Assembly (NCBI RefSeq): GCF_001581925.1
Contig: NZ_LQZA01000001.1
Span: forward strand, 124,001 to 188,000
Reading direction: 5' to 3'
DNA: 64,000 nucleotides
Source: Ferrovum sp. PN-J185
GTDB lineage: Bacteria; Pseudomonadota; Gammaproteobacteria; Burkholderiales; Ferrovaceae
This document shows positions 54,478 to 62,819 of the stretch, piece after piece (the stretch's first letter is position 1; each line of letters begins with the position of its first letter). The translations under genes were made by a program, and so were the position numbers. The notes under the pieces were generated by a model. That model saw nothing but the letters and a program-made list of their open reading frames with translations, ran no database searches and was not told where the DNA came from.

Positions 54478-54775
54478 AGAGTACTTTATCGGAGTAGGTT
54501 AACTGTGACAGCCTAACTCATCTTTAGCGCACATCACACAATCAACAAGAAGCAGAACTCAAACGCTTGAGGGTAGTGTTAAAACGAGTGGCAGAGGAGC
54601 GAGATATCCTAAAAAAGCGACTACGTATTTTGCTAAAGAAGCGCGGTGAAAGATATATGCGCAAAGGAGTTGGAGTCAAGTTATTCAGTGAAAAGGTTGT
54701 GCCACATGATGCACGTTCATCTCTTTGGCTATTATGCTTGGCGATCCCAGCCCTTGATTTTTAAAACAGAGATAA
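54414..54775 (+). mobile_element. Degraded IS3-family element (orfA and start of orfB)
   Basis: The frame at 54414 encodes KRYTQEFKEETAKYL (orfA N-terminus) with stops at 54495 and 54525. It continues in frame as QQEAELKRLRVVLKRVAEER and DILKKRLRILLKKRG (orfA leucine-zipper end, 54567-54640). A second frame then gives CHMMHVHLFGYYAWRSQP (about 54700-54753), equivalent to the CRVLGVxRSGYYAW start of OrfB. The catalytic domain is absent and no terminal repeats were identified. Confidence 0.65.
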
Positions 54776-54924
54776 GTTGTATGTGGTGCTCATTGTAAAG
54801 TTACATTACGTGTAACCTTCTGGCGAATAATGTCAAGTCCTCTAGTTGTTGGTTTGCGATTAAGTGGTATAGAGTGGCAGAATGTAGAAATGCTTGTAAT
54901 TTAAGTAAACAAATAGACTTTATC

Positions 54925-55788
54925 ATGCCTCAATCTGAGAAACACCTGACTTTTGAAGACCATAATCGTGATGTGACAGGGATGACTTATGTTTACCCTG
55001 TGGTGTCACGGCGTTCGGCTGGGGTATCAGTTGGCATCAATTTGAATACCAATAGTGCTTGTAATTGGGCCTGTGTGTATTGCCAAGTACCTGATCTTAA
55101 ACGAGGAAAAGCACCGTTGACGGATCTGGTTTTATTGCGCAAAGAGTTATTTAGCATGTTTGAACAAATTGTCCATGGGGACTTCATGGAACGCTTTGTT
55201 GATGCTGGTTTAAGGCGCTTAAATGATATTGCTTTCTCAGGTAATGGCGAACCCACTTCAGCCAAATTATTTCCTCAAGCAGTAGCAATCGCTCAAGAAG
55301 TACTCGCTTTTTATGGGCTAACTGACAAAGTTAAAATTGTGGTTATTACCAATGGTAGTTTTAGTCATCAAGTGGCTACTCAGCGCGCTTTTCAGTCCAT
55401 GGCTCAACACGGTTTAGGAGAGATTTGGTTTAAGTGTGACCGTGGGACTAAAGAGGATATTTTAAGAATCAATAAAATTAACCTTGATCCAGAACTGATT
55501 ATCACCCGTCTCGGCCAGGTCGCTCCTTTATGCCCCACATGGATTCAGACTTGTATGGTTAGTTGGGACAACCTTCCTCCACGGGAGGAAGAGGTGGCTA
55601 GTTGGTTATCTGTAATAGAACGCGCCCTTCGACAATCTATTCCTTTACAAGGAGTATTGTTATATAGCCTAGCGCGTCCTTCCTATCAGCCAGATGCGCC
55701 AAGAATTGGGCGTTTGAGTGAAGAATGGCTTAACCAATTGGCGCTACGTATTGAAAGATTAGGGTTGGCTGTAAAAGTGACTCCTTAG
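54925..55788 (+). CDS. Radical SAM protein of unknown function
   Basis: 287 aa from MPQSEKHLTF. The radical SAM cluster motif CNWACVYCQ near residue 50 has the CxxxCxxC spacing. It is followed by AFSGNGEPTSAKLFPQAVAI near residue 110 (the SAM-binding GNGEPT type also found in COG0731-like enzymes) and KIVVITNGS near residue 137. No SPASM or extra cluster domain. Substrate not recognisable. The 17 codons before ATG 54925 lack homology-like features. Confidence 0.8.
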   Translation: MPQSEKHLTFEDHNRDVTGMTYVYPVVSRRSAGVSVGINLNTNSACNWACVYCQVPDLKRGKAPLTDLVLLRKELFSMFEQIVHGDFMERFVDAGLRRLNDIAFSGNGEPTSAKLFPQAVAIAQEVLAFYGLTDKVKIVVITNGSFSHQVATQRAFQSMAQHGLGEIWFKCDRGTKEDILRINKINLDPELIITRLGQVAPLCPTWIQTCMVSWDNLPPREEEVASWLSVIERALRQSIPLQGVLLYSLARPSYQPDAPRIGRLSEEWLNQLALRIERLGLAVKVTP

Positions 55789-55891
55789 TGGATTAATCAA
55801 AGTTGTGGTACTAGTGAAATGAAAGATATTTATTAGGACAAAATGGTGCCTCTGTACGCTTTATTAATGCTGTGTTAGAATTACGTTCTTT

Positions 55892-55968
55892 GCGCCCGTA
55901 GCTCAGTTGGATAGAGTACTTGGCTACGAACCAAGGGGTCGTGGGTTCGAATCCTGCCGGGCGCGCCA
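55892..55968 (+). tRNA. tRNA-Arg (ACG anticodon)
   Basis: 77 bases with encoded CCA. Acceptor GCGCCCG/CGGGCGC, D arm GCTCAGTTGGATAGAGT, anticodon loop CTACGAA giving ACG (read as ICG after deamination by TadA), T arm GTTCGAATC, discriminator G. Confidence 0.97.
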
Positions 55969-55977
55969 CAATTACAG

Positions 55978-56009
55978 CGGGTTAGGTTATAGTTAATCTA
56001 ACCCGTTTT
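55978..56009 (+). terminator. Terminator of tRNA-Arg
   Basis: CGGGTTAG (55978-55985) pairs with CTAACCCG (55998-56005), followed by TTTTG. It begins 9 bases after the tRNA CCA end. Confidence 0.75.
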
Positions 56010-56156
56010 GCATTTTAGGCGGCAAGTTGTTTTAAGAGCGCATGGAATGTCTATGGCTTTTATATGTCGAACAAGGCTAAGTGCTGAATTATCATAGCTA
56101 ATCATGAAATATGCTCAATTATCAATAGCATCAACGACAAACTTGGAGGGGGTCTG

Positions 56157-56888
56157 ATGTTTAACCCAAATGCAAATAGAATTATTGCTTTTTTTTGTTT
56201 GGTATTTTTCTTAGTAGTCAATGTTTGGTCAATGGAAAATAAGCAAGCTCAGTCTTTAGCGTTTAAAGCATATAAAGGCGATCTTGAGGCATTAAAACAA
56301 CTTAAAAGTGCAGCTGATGTTGGGGATGCGGTTGCGCAAAACTGGTTAGGTTCGTACTTTAGAGAAAAGCATGAGTATAGTGATGCCCTATTATGGTTTA
56401 ACAAGTCAGCACAACAAAACAATCCTGTTGCATTAAATAATCTTGGCTTTTTATTTAGCGAGGGATTTGGCGTTAAGTCAGATAGCCCTAAAGCAGTTAA
56501 TTACTACAAGCGTGCCGCAGAACTTGGTAATTTAGATGCCTTAAATAATTTAGCGTTGATGTATGCTCAGGGAGAAGGCGTGACACAAAGTTATCGTGAC
56601 GCTTATGTTTGGTTTGAAAAAGCCGCAGATAAAGGTGATGGTCTTGCTACAGCAAATATTGGTATTTACTATGCGCAAGGTTTTGGTGTGCAAAAAAATG
56701 ACACTATTGCTTTTGCCTTATGCAAAAAAGCAGTACTGATGGGGGTGGGGCAAGCCCAACGATGTAAAGCTGAGTTAATTAAACGTATGGATCAAAATCA
56801 AATTAATCAGGCCGATAAATTAACTGAGCGTATGCAACATGTCGGCGTACGAACAGCCATTAACGATTATTTACTATACGTACATTAA
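56157..56888 (+). CDS. Sel1-repeat (TPR-like) protein, secreted or membrane-anchored
   Basis: 243 aa. N-terminal hydrophobic segment (IIAFFCLVFFLVVNVWSM) acts as signal or anchor. Four Sel1 repeats of about 36 residues follow (AVAQNWLGSYFREK, PVALNNLGFLFSEGFGVKSD, DALNNLALMYAQGEGV, GLATANIGIYYAQGFGVQKN). Repeats of this kind mediate protein contacts in the periplasm; the partner is unknown. GGAGG lies shortly before the ATG. The rhomboid gene follows after 14 bases. Confidence 0.85.
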   Translation: MFNPNANRIIAFFCLVFFLVVNVWSMENKQAQSLAFKAYKGDLEALKQLKSAADVGDAVAQNWLGSYFREKHEYSDALLWFNKSAQQNNPVALNNLGFLFSEGFGVKSDSPKAVNYYKRAAELGNLDALNNLALMYAQGEGVTQSYRDAYVWFEKAADKGDGLATANIGIYYAQGFGVQKNDTIAFALCKKAVLMGVGQAQRCKAELIKRMDQNQINQADKLTERMQHVGVRTAINDYLLYVH

Positions 56889-56902
56889 GGAACAGAAAAG
56901 CC

Positions 56903-57508
56903 ATGTTTGATTTTGTTCCAACCATGACGCGCTCATTAATTTTTATTAATGTCATTGTATTTTTTCTGCAAACAATCACTACCACCTCAATTCCTTTGGA
57001 ATGGATGGCATTATGGCCTGTCACGGCACAACCAGGTTACGTGGGTTATCCTCACTTTGAACCTTGGCAGATTATTACCTACGGATTTTTACATGGTGGT
57101 GTTAATCATCTTTTTTTAAACATGCTAGGGCTTTACATGTTTGGCTCTGACGTGGAGAGAGTGGTAGGAGAAAAACGTTTTTTAAAAATTTATTTTGCTT
57201 CTATTATTACCGCAGCATTATCACAGTTAATTTATTATTCAGTGATGGGCGGTGAACCCTATCCCACTATTGGCGCATCAGGTGGAGTGTTTGGTTTATT
57301 ACTGGTTTATGCATTATGTTTTCCTAGACGAACCGTCATGCTACTTATTCCTCCCATCCCCATGCCGGCGTGGCTTTTTGCGACACTTTATGGCGGTTTA
57401 GAGCTTTTTCAAGGTATAGCAGGTACCCAAGTAGGAGTGGCTCACTTCGCTCATTTAGGTGGGATGTTAGGGGCATGGTTATTCTATAAATATTGGCGTA
57501 GAAGATAA
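56903..57508 (+). CDS. Rhomboid-family intramembrane serine protease
   Basis: 201 aa with six helices. The active-site Ser is in TIGASGGVFGLL near residue 126 and the partner His in HFAHLGGMLGAW near residue 182; the L1-loop/helix 2 motif HGGVNHLFLNMLGLYMFG is also present. Cleaves transmembrane substrates, here unknown. Its stop codon abuts the queC ATG with no gap, so queC translation probably depends on it. Confidence 0.9.
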   Translation: MFDFVPTMTRSLIFINVIVFFLQTITTTSIPLEWMALWPVTAQPGYVGYPHFEPWQIITYGFLHGGVNHLFLNMLGLYMFGSDVERVVGEKRFLKIYFASIITAALSQLIYYSVMGGEPYPTIGASGGVFGLLLVYALCFPRRTVMLLIPPIPMPAWLFATLYGGLELFQGIAGTQVGVAHFAHLGGMLGAWLFYKYWRRR

Positions 57509-58195
57509 ATGAAAAAACCTGCAGTAATATTATTAAGTGGTGGTTTAGATTCAACAACCGTTTTAGCTATCGCTAAGCATCAAGGCTATACGCCTTACGC
57601 CATGAGTTTTGATTATGGGCAGCGCCACAAAGTGGAATTAGAGGCGGCTAAACGCATTGCGCAGCATTTTTCTGTGGCTCAACACAGTATTGTTCAGTTT
57701 GATTTAAGGCAAATTGGCGGGTCGGCGTTAACTAGCAATGAGCCTGTTCCTAAGCATCGTTCAGTAGAAGACATTGGTGAAGGTATACCAGTCACTTATG
57801 TGCCAGCTCGCAACACGATCTTCTTGTCTTTTGCGCTCGCTTGGGCTGAGGTGTTGGGTGCCCAAGATATTTTTATTGGTGTTAATGCTTTAGATTACAG
57901 TGGCTATCCGGACTGTCGACCTGAATACATTAAGAGTTACGAGAATATGGCGAATTTAGCTACCCGAGCTGGCGTGGAGGGGAGCACTAGACTCACCATT
58001 CATGCTCCTTTGATTGCTATGTCAAAAAAACAAATTATAGAAACAGGACTGTCTTTGGGAGTGGATTATTCTTTAACCACAAGTTGTTATGATCCTGGAG
58101 TTCAAGGTCAACCCTGCGGGCAATGTGATGCGTGTATTTTGCGTCAAAAAGGGTTTGCTGAACTCAATATGAATGATCCTGTTGTTAACAGGTAA
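57509..58195 (+). CDS. queC: 7-cyano-7-deazaguanine synthase
   Basis: ATP-dependent enzyme making preQ0 from 7-carboxy-7-deazaguanine. 228 aa. PP-loop motif [20 protein letters not shown] at the N-terminus, [17 protein letters not shown] near residue 128, and a C-terminal zinc site with [17 protein letters not shown] near residue 190. First of three queuosine genes (queC, queD, queE) in sequence; no preQ1 riboswitch was seen upstream. Confidence 0.96.
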   Translation: MKKPAVILLSGGLDSTTVLAIAKHQGYTPYAMSFDYGQRHKVELEAAKRIAQHFSVAQHSIVQFDLRQIGGSALTSNEPVPKHRSVEDIGEGIPVTYVPARNTIFLSFALAWAEVLGAQDIFIGVNALDYSGYPDCRPEYIKSYENMANLATRAGVEGSTRLTIHAPLIAMSKKQIIETGLSLGVDYSLTTSCYDPGVQGQPCGQCDACILRQKGFAELNMNDPVVNR

Positions 58196-58204
58196 CTTAA
58201 TATT

Positions 58205-59200
58205 ATGGTGCAAGAATTATATTTAAGTTCGGCGGGTTTTGAGGCTGCTCGTCATAGTGCTTTGACTGAAGGAGCTAAACCCATACTTCATGGCCACAGC
58301 TTTAGAGTTGATTGTGTTAGTTATGAGTGTATGTCGCCTCAGTTAACACAATTATGTACTTCTCTTAATTTAACCCACTTAAATGATAAGTTAACTGATA
58401 CCAATAATGAATCTCTCATGACTTGGTTTATCAAGCAGCTAGGACATGAGAACATAAAGCGTTTACAGATTTGGTCAGGACCCCATTACGGCATTACTTT
58501 TGTATCAGGGTATCAACAAAATACTTGGTTTCGTTCACGTTTTGAAGCGGCTCATTTCCTTCCTCAAGTAGGTAAAGATCATAAATGTGGCCGATTACAT
58601 GGACATGGCTTTGAAGTGTTAATTCATTGCGCTCTACAACAATATGAAAAAGTCTATGCCTATTGGCAACAATTACATAATCAACTTCACCATCAAGTAT
58701 TAAACGAGATTAATGGCTTAACTAATCCAACCAGTGAAATGATCGCTTATTGGATTTGGCAACAATTTACTCAGGGTGGATTGTCTATTACTGAGGTGAC
58801 TGTTTTTGAAACACGGTCTACCGGATCGGTATTTAATGGCCGAGACTTTTATATTTGGAAAGAGTTTTCATTTGATAGTGCTACCCGTCTACCTAATAGC
58901 CAACAAATTGTCGGTCATACGTATTTGCTGAGAGTAGGGTTAAGCTCATCACTGGATAAGGTGTTTCAGTGGGTAGAGGATTTTGGTGATGTGAAAAAAG
59001 TCTTTTCACCATTAATGAATCAATTAGATCATCAACCTTTACAGGATGTATTTGGTCAGGGCCAGCTTCAGGATTGTCTACACGCTATAGAAAAAGAGAC
59101 CTTAGGACTTTTACCTAAAATCGCTCGTGTGAGTTTATGGCAGACACCAAGCGAAGGATTAAGACGCAATTATTCTGAATTACCAACTTGGGTTGAGTAA
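58205..59200 (+). CDS. queD: 6-carboxytetrahydropterin synthase, three-domain fusion
   Basis: 331 aa, nearly three times a normal QueD. Three tandem T-fold (PTPS) units are visible. Unit 1 (about 1-103) keeps HGH at 29-31 but lacks the rest of the site. Unit 2 (about 105-210) is complete: FEAAHFLPQVGKDHKCGRLH with catalytic Cys128 and zinc ligands His132 and His134, and a Glu late in the unit. Unit 3 (about 218-331) has FDSATRLP in place of the AAH zinc ligand. Only unit 2 should be active. Between queC and queE. Confidence 0.88.
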   Translation: MVQELYLSSAGFEAARHSALTEGAKPILHGHSFRVDCVSYECMSPQLTQLCTSLNLTHLNDKLTDTNNESLMTWFIKQLGHENIKRLQIWSGPHYGITFVSGYQQNTWFRSRFEAAHFLPQVGKDHKCGRLHGHGFEVLIHCALQQYEKVYAYWQQLHNQLHHQVLNEINGLTNPTSEMIAYWIWQQFTQGGLSITEVTVFETRSTGSVFNGRDFYIWKEFSFDSATRLPNSQQIVGHTYLLRVGLSSSLDKVFQWVEDFGDVKKVFSPLMNQLDHQPLQDVFGQGQLQDCLHAIEKETLGLLPKIARVSLWQTPSEGLRRNYSELPTWVE

Positions 59201-59201
59201 G

Positions 59202-59837
59202 ATGACTTATTCCGTAAAAGAGATCTTTTTGACCTTGCAAGGAGAAGGACGCCAAATGGGGCGGGTGGCAGTATTTTGTCGCTTTACCGGATGTAATTTA
59301 TGGTCTGGCCGTGAGGAAGATCGGGAGATTGCGCGTTGTAACTTTTGTGATACGGATTTTGTCGGTACCGATGGGGTGGGTGGAGGACGCTTTGCTAGTG
59401 CTCAATTACTGGCTCAAGCCATACAACGCTGTTGGGGGGAGAGCCGTCCTGGTCAAGCTTGGGTAGTATTAACTGGTGGCGAACCCTTATTACAAGTTGA
59501 TGAGTTATTAATTAATGCCTTGCATGAAATTGGCTTTTTAGTTGCCCTTGAGACAAATGGAACCATTGTTGCTCCACCTGGTATTGATTGGATTTGTGTC
59601 AGTCCTAAAGGACAAGAAATACTCAAACAAACTGTTGGTCATGAGTTGAAGTTGGTTTTTCCGCAAAACCATGTTGATCCGGAACGCTTTGAGAAATTGG
59701 CCTTTGATCATTTTCTTATACAACCAATGGATGGCCCTCAGCAGGCAGATAACCTACGCCAGGCAATCAACTATTGCTTGTCTCACCCACAGTGGCAACT
59801 ATCTCTTCAGACACATAAATTGATGGGAATTCCGTAA
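59202..59837 (+). CDS. queE: 7-carboxy-7-deazaguanine synthase
   Basis: Radical SAM enzyme contracting carboxytetrahydropterin to CDG. 211 aa. The cluster motif has the expanded C-x14-C-x2-C form (CNLWSGREEDREIARCNFCD near residue 31) found in many proteobacterial QueE proteins. EIFLTLQGEG at the start and TGGEPLLQ near residue 90 are diagnostic. ATG 59202 (MTYSVKEIF) is chosen over TTG 59193, which would overlap queD. Confidence 0.94.
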   Translation: MTYSVKEIFLTLQGEGRQMGRVAVFCRFTGCNLWSGREEDREIARCNFCDTDFVGTDGVGGGRFASAQLLAQAIQRCWGESRPGQAWVVLTGGEPLLQVDELLINALHEIGFLVALETNGTIVAPPGIDWICVSPKGQEILKQTVGHELKLVFPQNHVDPERFEKLAFDHFLIQPMDGPQQADNLRQAINYCLSHPQWQLSLQTHKLMGIP

Positions 59838-59883
59838 TGTGGAACAATATAACTAGTTTAATAAATTAATATAGGGTAAGACC

Positions 59884-60357
59884 ATGATCGATCGGGACGG
59901 CTACCGGCCCAATGTGGGTATTATCCTTTGTAATGCAAACAATCAGGTTTTCTGGGGTAAACGTATTAGAGAGCACTCTTGGCAATTTCCTCAGGGTGGG
60001 ATTAAGCAAGGTGAAACACCAGAGCAAGCCATGTACAGAGAATTGGGTGAGGAAGTAGGGTTACGCCCAGAACATGTTGCTATCTTGGGAAGAACCAAGA
60101 ACTGGTTACACTACAACGTTCCAGAACAATGGGTAAGACGTGATTGTCGTGGTAATTATAAAGGACAAAAACAAATTTGGTTTTTATTGCGTCTGACGGG
60201 TAAAGATTCAGATGTTTCGTTGCGTGCTAGTGAACAACCGGAGTTTGACGCTTGGCGTTGGCATGACTATTGGATTCCTTTGGAAACAGTTATTGAGTTT
60301 AAGCGTGATGTATATCAAAAAGCGCTGGCGGAATTGGCTGTTTTTCTAAACTTGTAA
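59884..60357 (+). CDS. rppH: RNA pyrophosphohydrolase
   Basis: Removes pyrophosphate from 5'-triphosphate mRNA, starting decay. 157 aa. Opens [17 protein letters not shown], then [20 protein letters not shown] containing the Nudix box with REL-GEE-VGL, and the C-terminal [13 protein letters not shown]. Length and sequence match RppH/NudH rather than other Nudix proteins. Confidence 0.95.
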   Translation: MIDRDGYRPNVGIILCNANNQVFWGKRIREHSWQFPQGGIKQGETPEQAMYRELGEEVGLRPEHVAILGRTKNWLHYNVPEQWVRRDCRGNYKGQKQIWFLLRLTGKDSDVSLRASEQPEFDAWRWHDYWIPLETVIEFKRDVYQKALAELAVFLNL

Positions 60358-60394
60358 TAAATAGTTAACATATTGTGTTATTTGACTTTTTTTC

Positions 60395-60423
60395 TTGACA
60401 GAAAGAAAGTGAAAGCTTAAACT
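60395..60423 (+). promoter_or_regulatory. Sigma-70 promoter for ahpCF
   Basis: Consensus -35 TTGACA (60395-60400), 17-base spacer, and -10-like TAAACT (60418-60423), about 120 bases upstream of ahpC. The leader contains a partial inverted repeat AGTTTT/AAAACT (60424-60452). No OxyR site was confidently recognised. Confidence 0.6.
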
Positions 60424-60542
60424 AGTTTTGAGTTTAGACTAATTCTAAAACTTAATCGGTTAACCCTAAAGCCCAGCTTCAATCACTATCAATTAGTTGG
60501 TTGAGTAGTTTGGATTAATGACTCGTTGTTAAGGAGATGTAT

Positions 60543-61106
60543 ATGTCAATCATCAATAAACCAGTACCAGAGTTCAAGACACAAGCTTACCTTAATGGTA
60601 AATTCATTGACGTAACCAATGAATCTATTAAAGGCAAATGGAATGTATTCATTTTTATGCCTGCTGCATTCACTTTTAACTGTCCTACTGAAGTAGAAGA
60701 CGCTGCTGATAGCTACGCTGAATTCCAAAAACTTGGTGCAGAAGTGTACATCGTGACTACTGACACACATTTTTCACACAAAGTATGGCACGAAACTAGC
60801 CCTGCGGTAGGTAAAGCAAAATTCCCATTAGTTGGTGATCCTACCCATACTCTAAGCCGTGGTTTTGATGTGCATATTGATGAAGAAGGCTTGGCTTTAC
60901 GCGGTACATTCATTATTAATCCTGAAGGGATTGTTAAAACCGCAGAAGTTCACAGCAATGAAATTGCTCGTGACGTATCAGAAACATTGAGAAAACTCAA
61001 AGCAGCACAATACACGGCAGCTCACCCAGGTGAAGTATGCCCAGCTAAATGGAAAGAAGGATCAAAAACCATTACCCCAAGTCTTGATCTAGTTGGAAAA
61101 ATCTAA
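60543..61106 (+). CDS. ahpC: Alkyl hydroperoxide reductase subunit C
   Basis: Typical 2-Cys peroxiredoxin that reduces peroxides. 187 aa. Peroxidatic Cys in AAFTFNCPTEVEDAADSY near residue 46; resolving Cys in HPGEVCPAKWKEG near residue 166. ATG 60543 (MSIINKPVPEF) is preferred, being 6 bases after AAGGAG; 60537 is too close to it. ahpF follows after 11 bases. Confidence 0.96.
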   Translation: MSIINKPVPEFKTQAYLNGKFIDVTNESIKGKWNVFIFMPAAFTFNCPTEVEDAADSYAEFQKLGAEVYIVTTDTHFSHKVWHETSPAVGKAKFPLVGDPTHTLSRGFDVHIDEEGLALRGTFIINPEGIVKTAEVHSNEIARDVSETLRKLKAAQYTAAHPGEVCPAKWKEGSKTITPSLDLVGKI

Positions 61107-61117
61107 GGAGTAAGAAA

Positions 61118-62629
61118 ATGGCATTAGAAGCAGGCATTAAAGAACAATTACAACAGTACCTCCAATTATTAGAAGGTGAGGTTGTTATCAAGGTTAGTGC
61201 AGGCACTGATGCCACCTCACTCGAAATGGTGGAGCTATTGCAAGAGGTATCAAGCATGGCTTCACTCATTCGTATTGAGACGGCGACACTACCTAGAACA
61301 CCTAGTTTTCAGGTGGGAGAGCGCATCACTTTTGCTGGCATACCTTTAGGTCATGAATTTACTAGCTTTGTTTTAGCACTACTACAGGTAAGTGGAAGAA
61401 AGCCAAAAATTGATGACAAGGTAGTTGATCAAATTAAAGATGTTCGAGGACATTTCCAATTTGTGACTTATATTAGTTTATCCTGTCACAACTGTCCTGA
61501 CGTTGTTCAAGCACTCAATACAATGAGTATATTGAACCCCAATATTTCACACACCATGGTTGATGGTGCTGTATTCAAAGAAGAAGTTGAAAGCCAAAAT
61601 ATTATGGCCGTCCCCGCTGTATTGTTAAATGGTGAAATGTTTGCCAGCGGTAGACAAAGTATTGAAGAAATCTTAGCTAAAATGGGTAGTCAAGCTGATG
61701 TCAGTGACATTAACGGTAAAGAGTTTGATGTGCTGGTTATTGGCGGCGGTCCGGCAGGAGCGAGCGCTGCAATATATGCAACCCGCAAAGGTATTAAAAC
61801 AGGGTTAGTGGCTGAACGATTTGGTGGCCAAGTTATGGATACCATGGGTATCGAAAATCTAATTGGTACTCCTTACACTGAAGGACCAAAATTAGTAGCC
61901 AACTTTGAGGAACACGTTAAACACTATCCCGTAGAGATTATGAATCTTCAGCGTGCCAAAAGCCTTCGTCGCAATGAGTTAATTGAAGTGGACCTTGAGA
62001 GTGGGGCGACGGTTAAAAGTAAAACTGTCATCATCGCAACAGGAGCACGTTGGAAGAATCTCGGTATCCCAGGCGAGGCTGAATTTAAAAATAAAGGGGT
62101 TGCCTATTGCCCTCATTGCGATGGTCCGTTATTTAAAGGTAAACATGTCGCAGTGGTTGGAGGAGGTAACAGTGGCGTTGAGGCTGCTATCGACTTAGCA
62201 GGTATTGTTGGGCACGTTACTCTTCTTGAATTCATGCCGGACTTAAAAGCGGATGATGTATTACAAAAACGCTTACATAGTTTAGCGAATGTAACTGTTT
62301 TAAAAAATGTACAGACCAAAGAAATTACCGGTGATACCAAAGTTAACGGTATGAGTTACATTGAACGCGATACAGGTCTTGAAAAACATATTGCTTTGGA
62401 AGGGGTATTTATACAAATTGGTCTTGTTCCCAATACGGATTGGTTAGCAGACAATGTTGAACGTACCCGTTTTGGTGAAATTGTTGTTGATGGACATAAC
62501 CAAACTAATGTACCGGGTGTTTTTGCAGCAGGTGATTGTACTAATACTCCTTACAAACAAATTGTTATTAGTATTGGTTCTGGTGCTACTGCAGCGTTAG
62601 GAGCTTTTGATTATTTAATTCGTCATTGA
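61118..62629 (+). CDS. ahpF: Alkyl hydroperoxide reductase subunit F
   Basis: NADH-dependent flavoprotein that re-reduces AhpC. 503 aa. N-terminal double thioredoxin-like domain with redox pair in SLSCHNCPDVVQ near residue 126. FAD motif VIGGGPAGASAAIYATRKG near residue 207, thioredoxin-reductase-type pair in AYCPHCDGPLF near residue 330, NADH motif VAVVGGGNSGVEAAID near residue 345, and the C-terminal VFAAGDCTN. A hairpin terminator ends the operon. Confidence 0.95.
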   Translation: MALEAGIKEQLQQYLQLLEGEVVIKVSAGTDATSLEMVELLQEVSSMASLIRIETATLPRTPSFQVGERITFAGIPLGHEFTSFVLALLQVSGRKPKIDDKVVDQIKDVRGHFQFVTYISLSCHNCPDVVQALNTMSILNPNISHTMVDGAVFKEEVESQNIMAVPAVLLNGEMFASGRQSIEEILAKMGSQADVSDINGKEFDVLVIGGGPAGASAAIYATRKGIKTGLVAERFGGQVMDTMGIENLIGTPYTEGPKLVANFEEHVKHYPVEIMNLQRAKSLRRNELIEVDLESGATVKSKTVIIATGARWKNLGIPGEAEFKNKGVAYCPHCDGPLFKGKHVAVVGGGNSGVEAAIDLAGIVGHVTLLEFMPDLKADDVLQKRLHSLANVTVLKNVQTKEITGDTKVNGMSYIERDTGLEKHIALEGVFIQIGLVPNTDWLADNVERTRFGEIVVDGHNQTNVPGVFAAGDCTNTPYKQIVISIGSGATAALGAFDYLIRH

Positions 62630-62655
62630 GTCAATTAACCAAATAACAAGTCACT

Positions 62656-62683
62656 AAAAGCCTATTTAATAAATAGGCTTTTT
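62656..62683 (+). terminator. Terminator of ahpCF
   Basis: Twelve-base-pair stem AAAAGCCTATTT (62656-62667) with AAATAGGCTTTT (62671-62682), loop AAT, ending in a T run, 27 bases after the ahpF stop. Confidence 0.88.
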
Positions 62684-62819
62684 GATTTTTAAATCTGTTT
62701 TTTAACAGTATTGTTTGTTGTTTTCTATATTTCTGCTCTTCATTTAGCGTAAACGATAACCCTTTTTGATAAAATTGATAGATAATACCTTTTTTATCTC
62801 TTCATGTAGGGTTCATGTC

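Noticed and set aside
54567..54764. Stand-alone small gene of 65 codons
   Set aside because: Its sequence is the C-terminal zipper of an IS3 OrfA in the same frame as the upstream orfA fragment, so it belongs to the decayed element.
56010..57508. preQ1 riboswitch upstream of the que genes
   Set aside because: No H-type pseudoknot pattern was recognised, and queC directly abuts the rhomboid gene with no leader.
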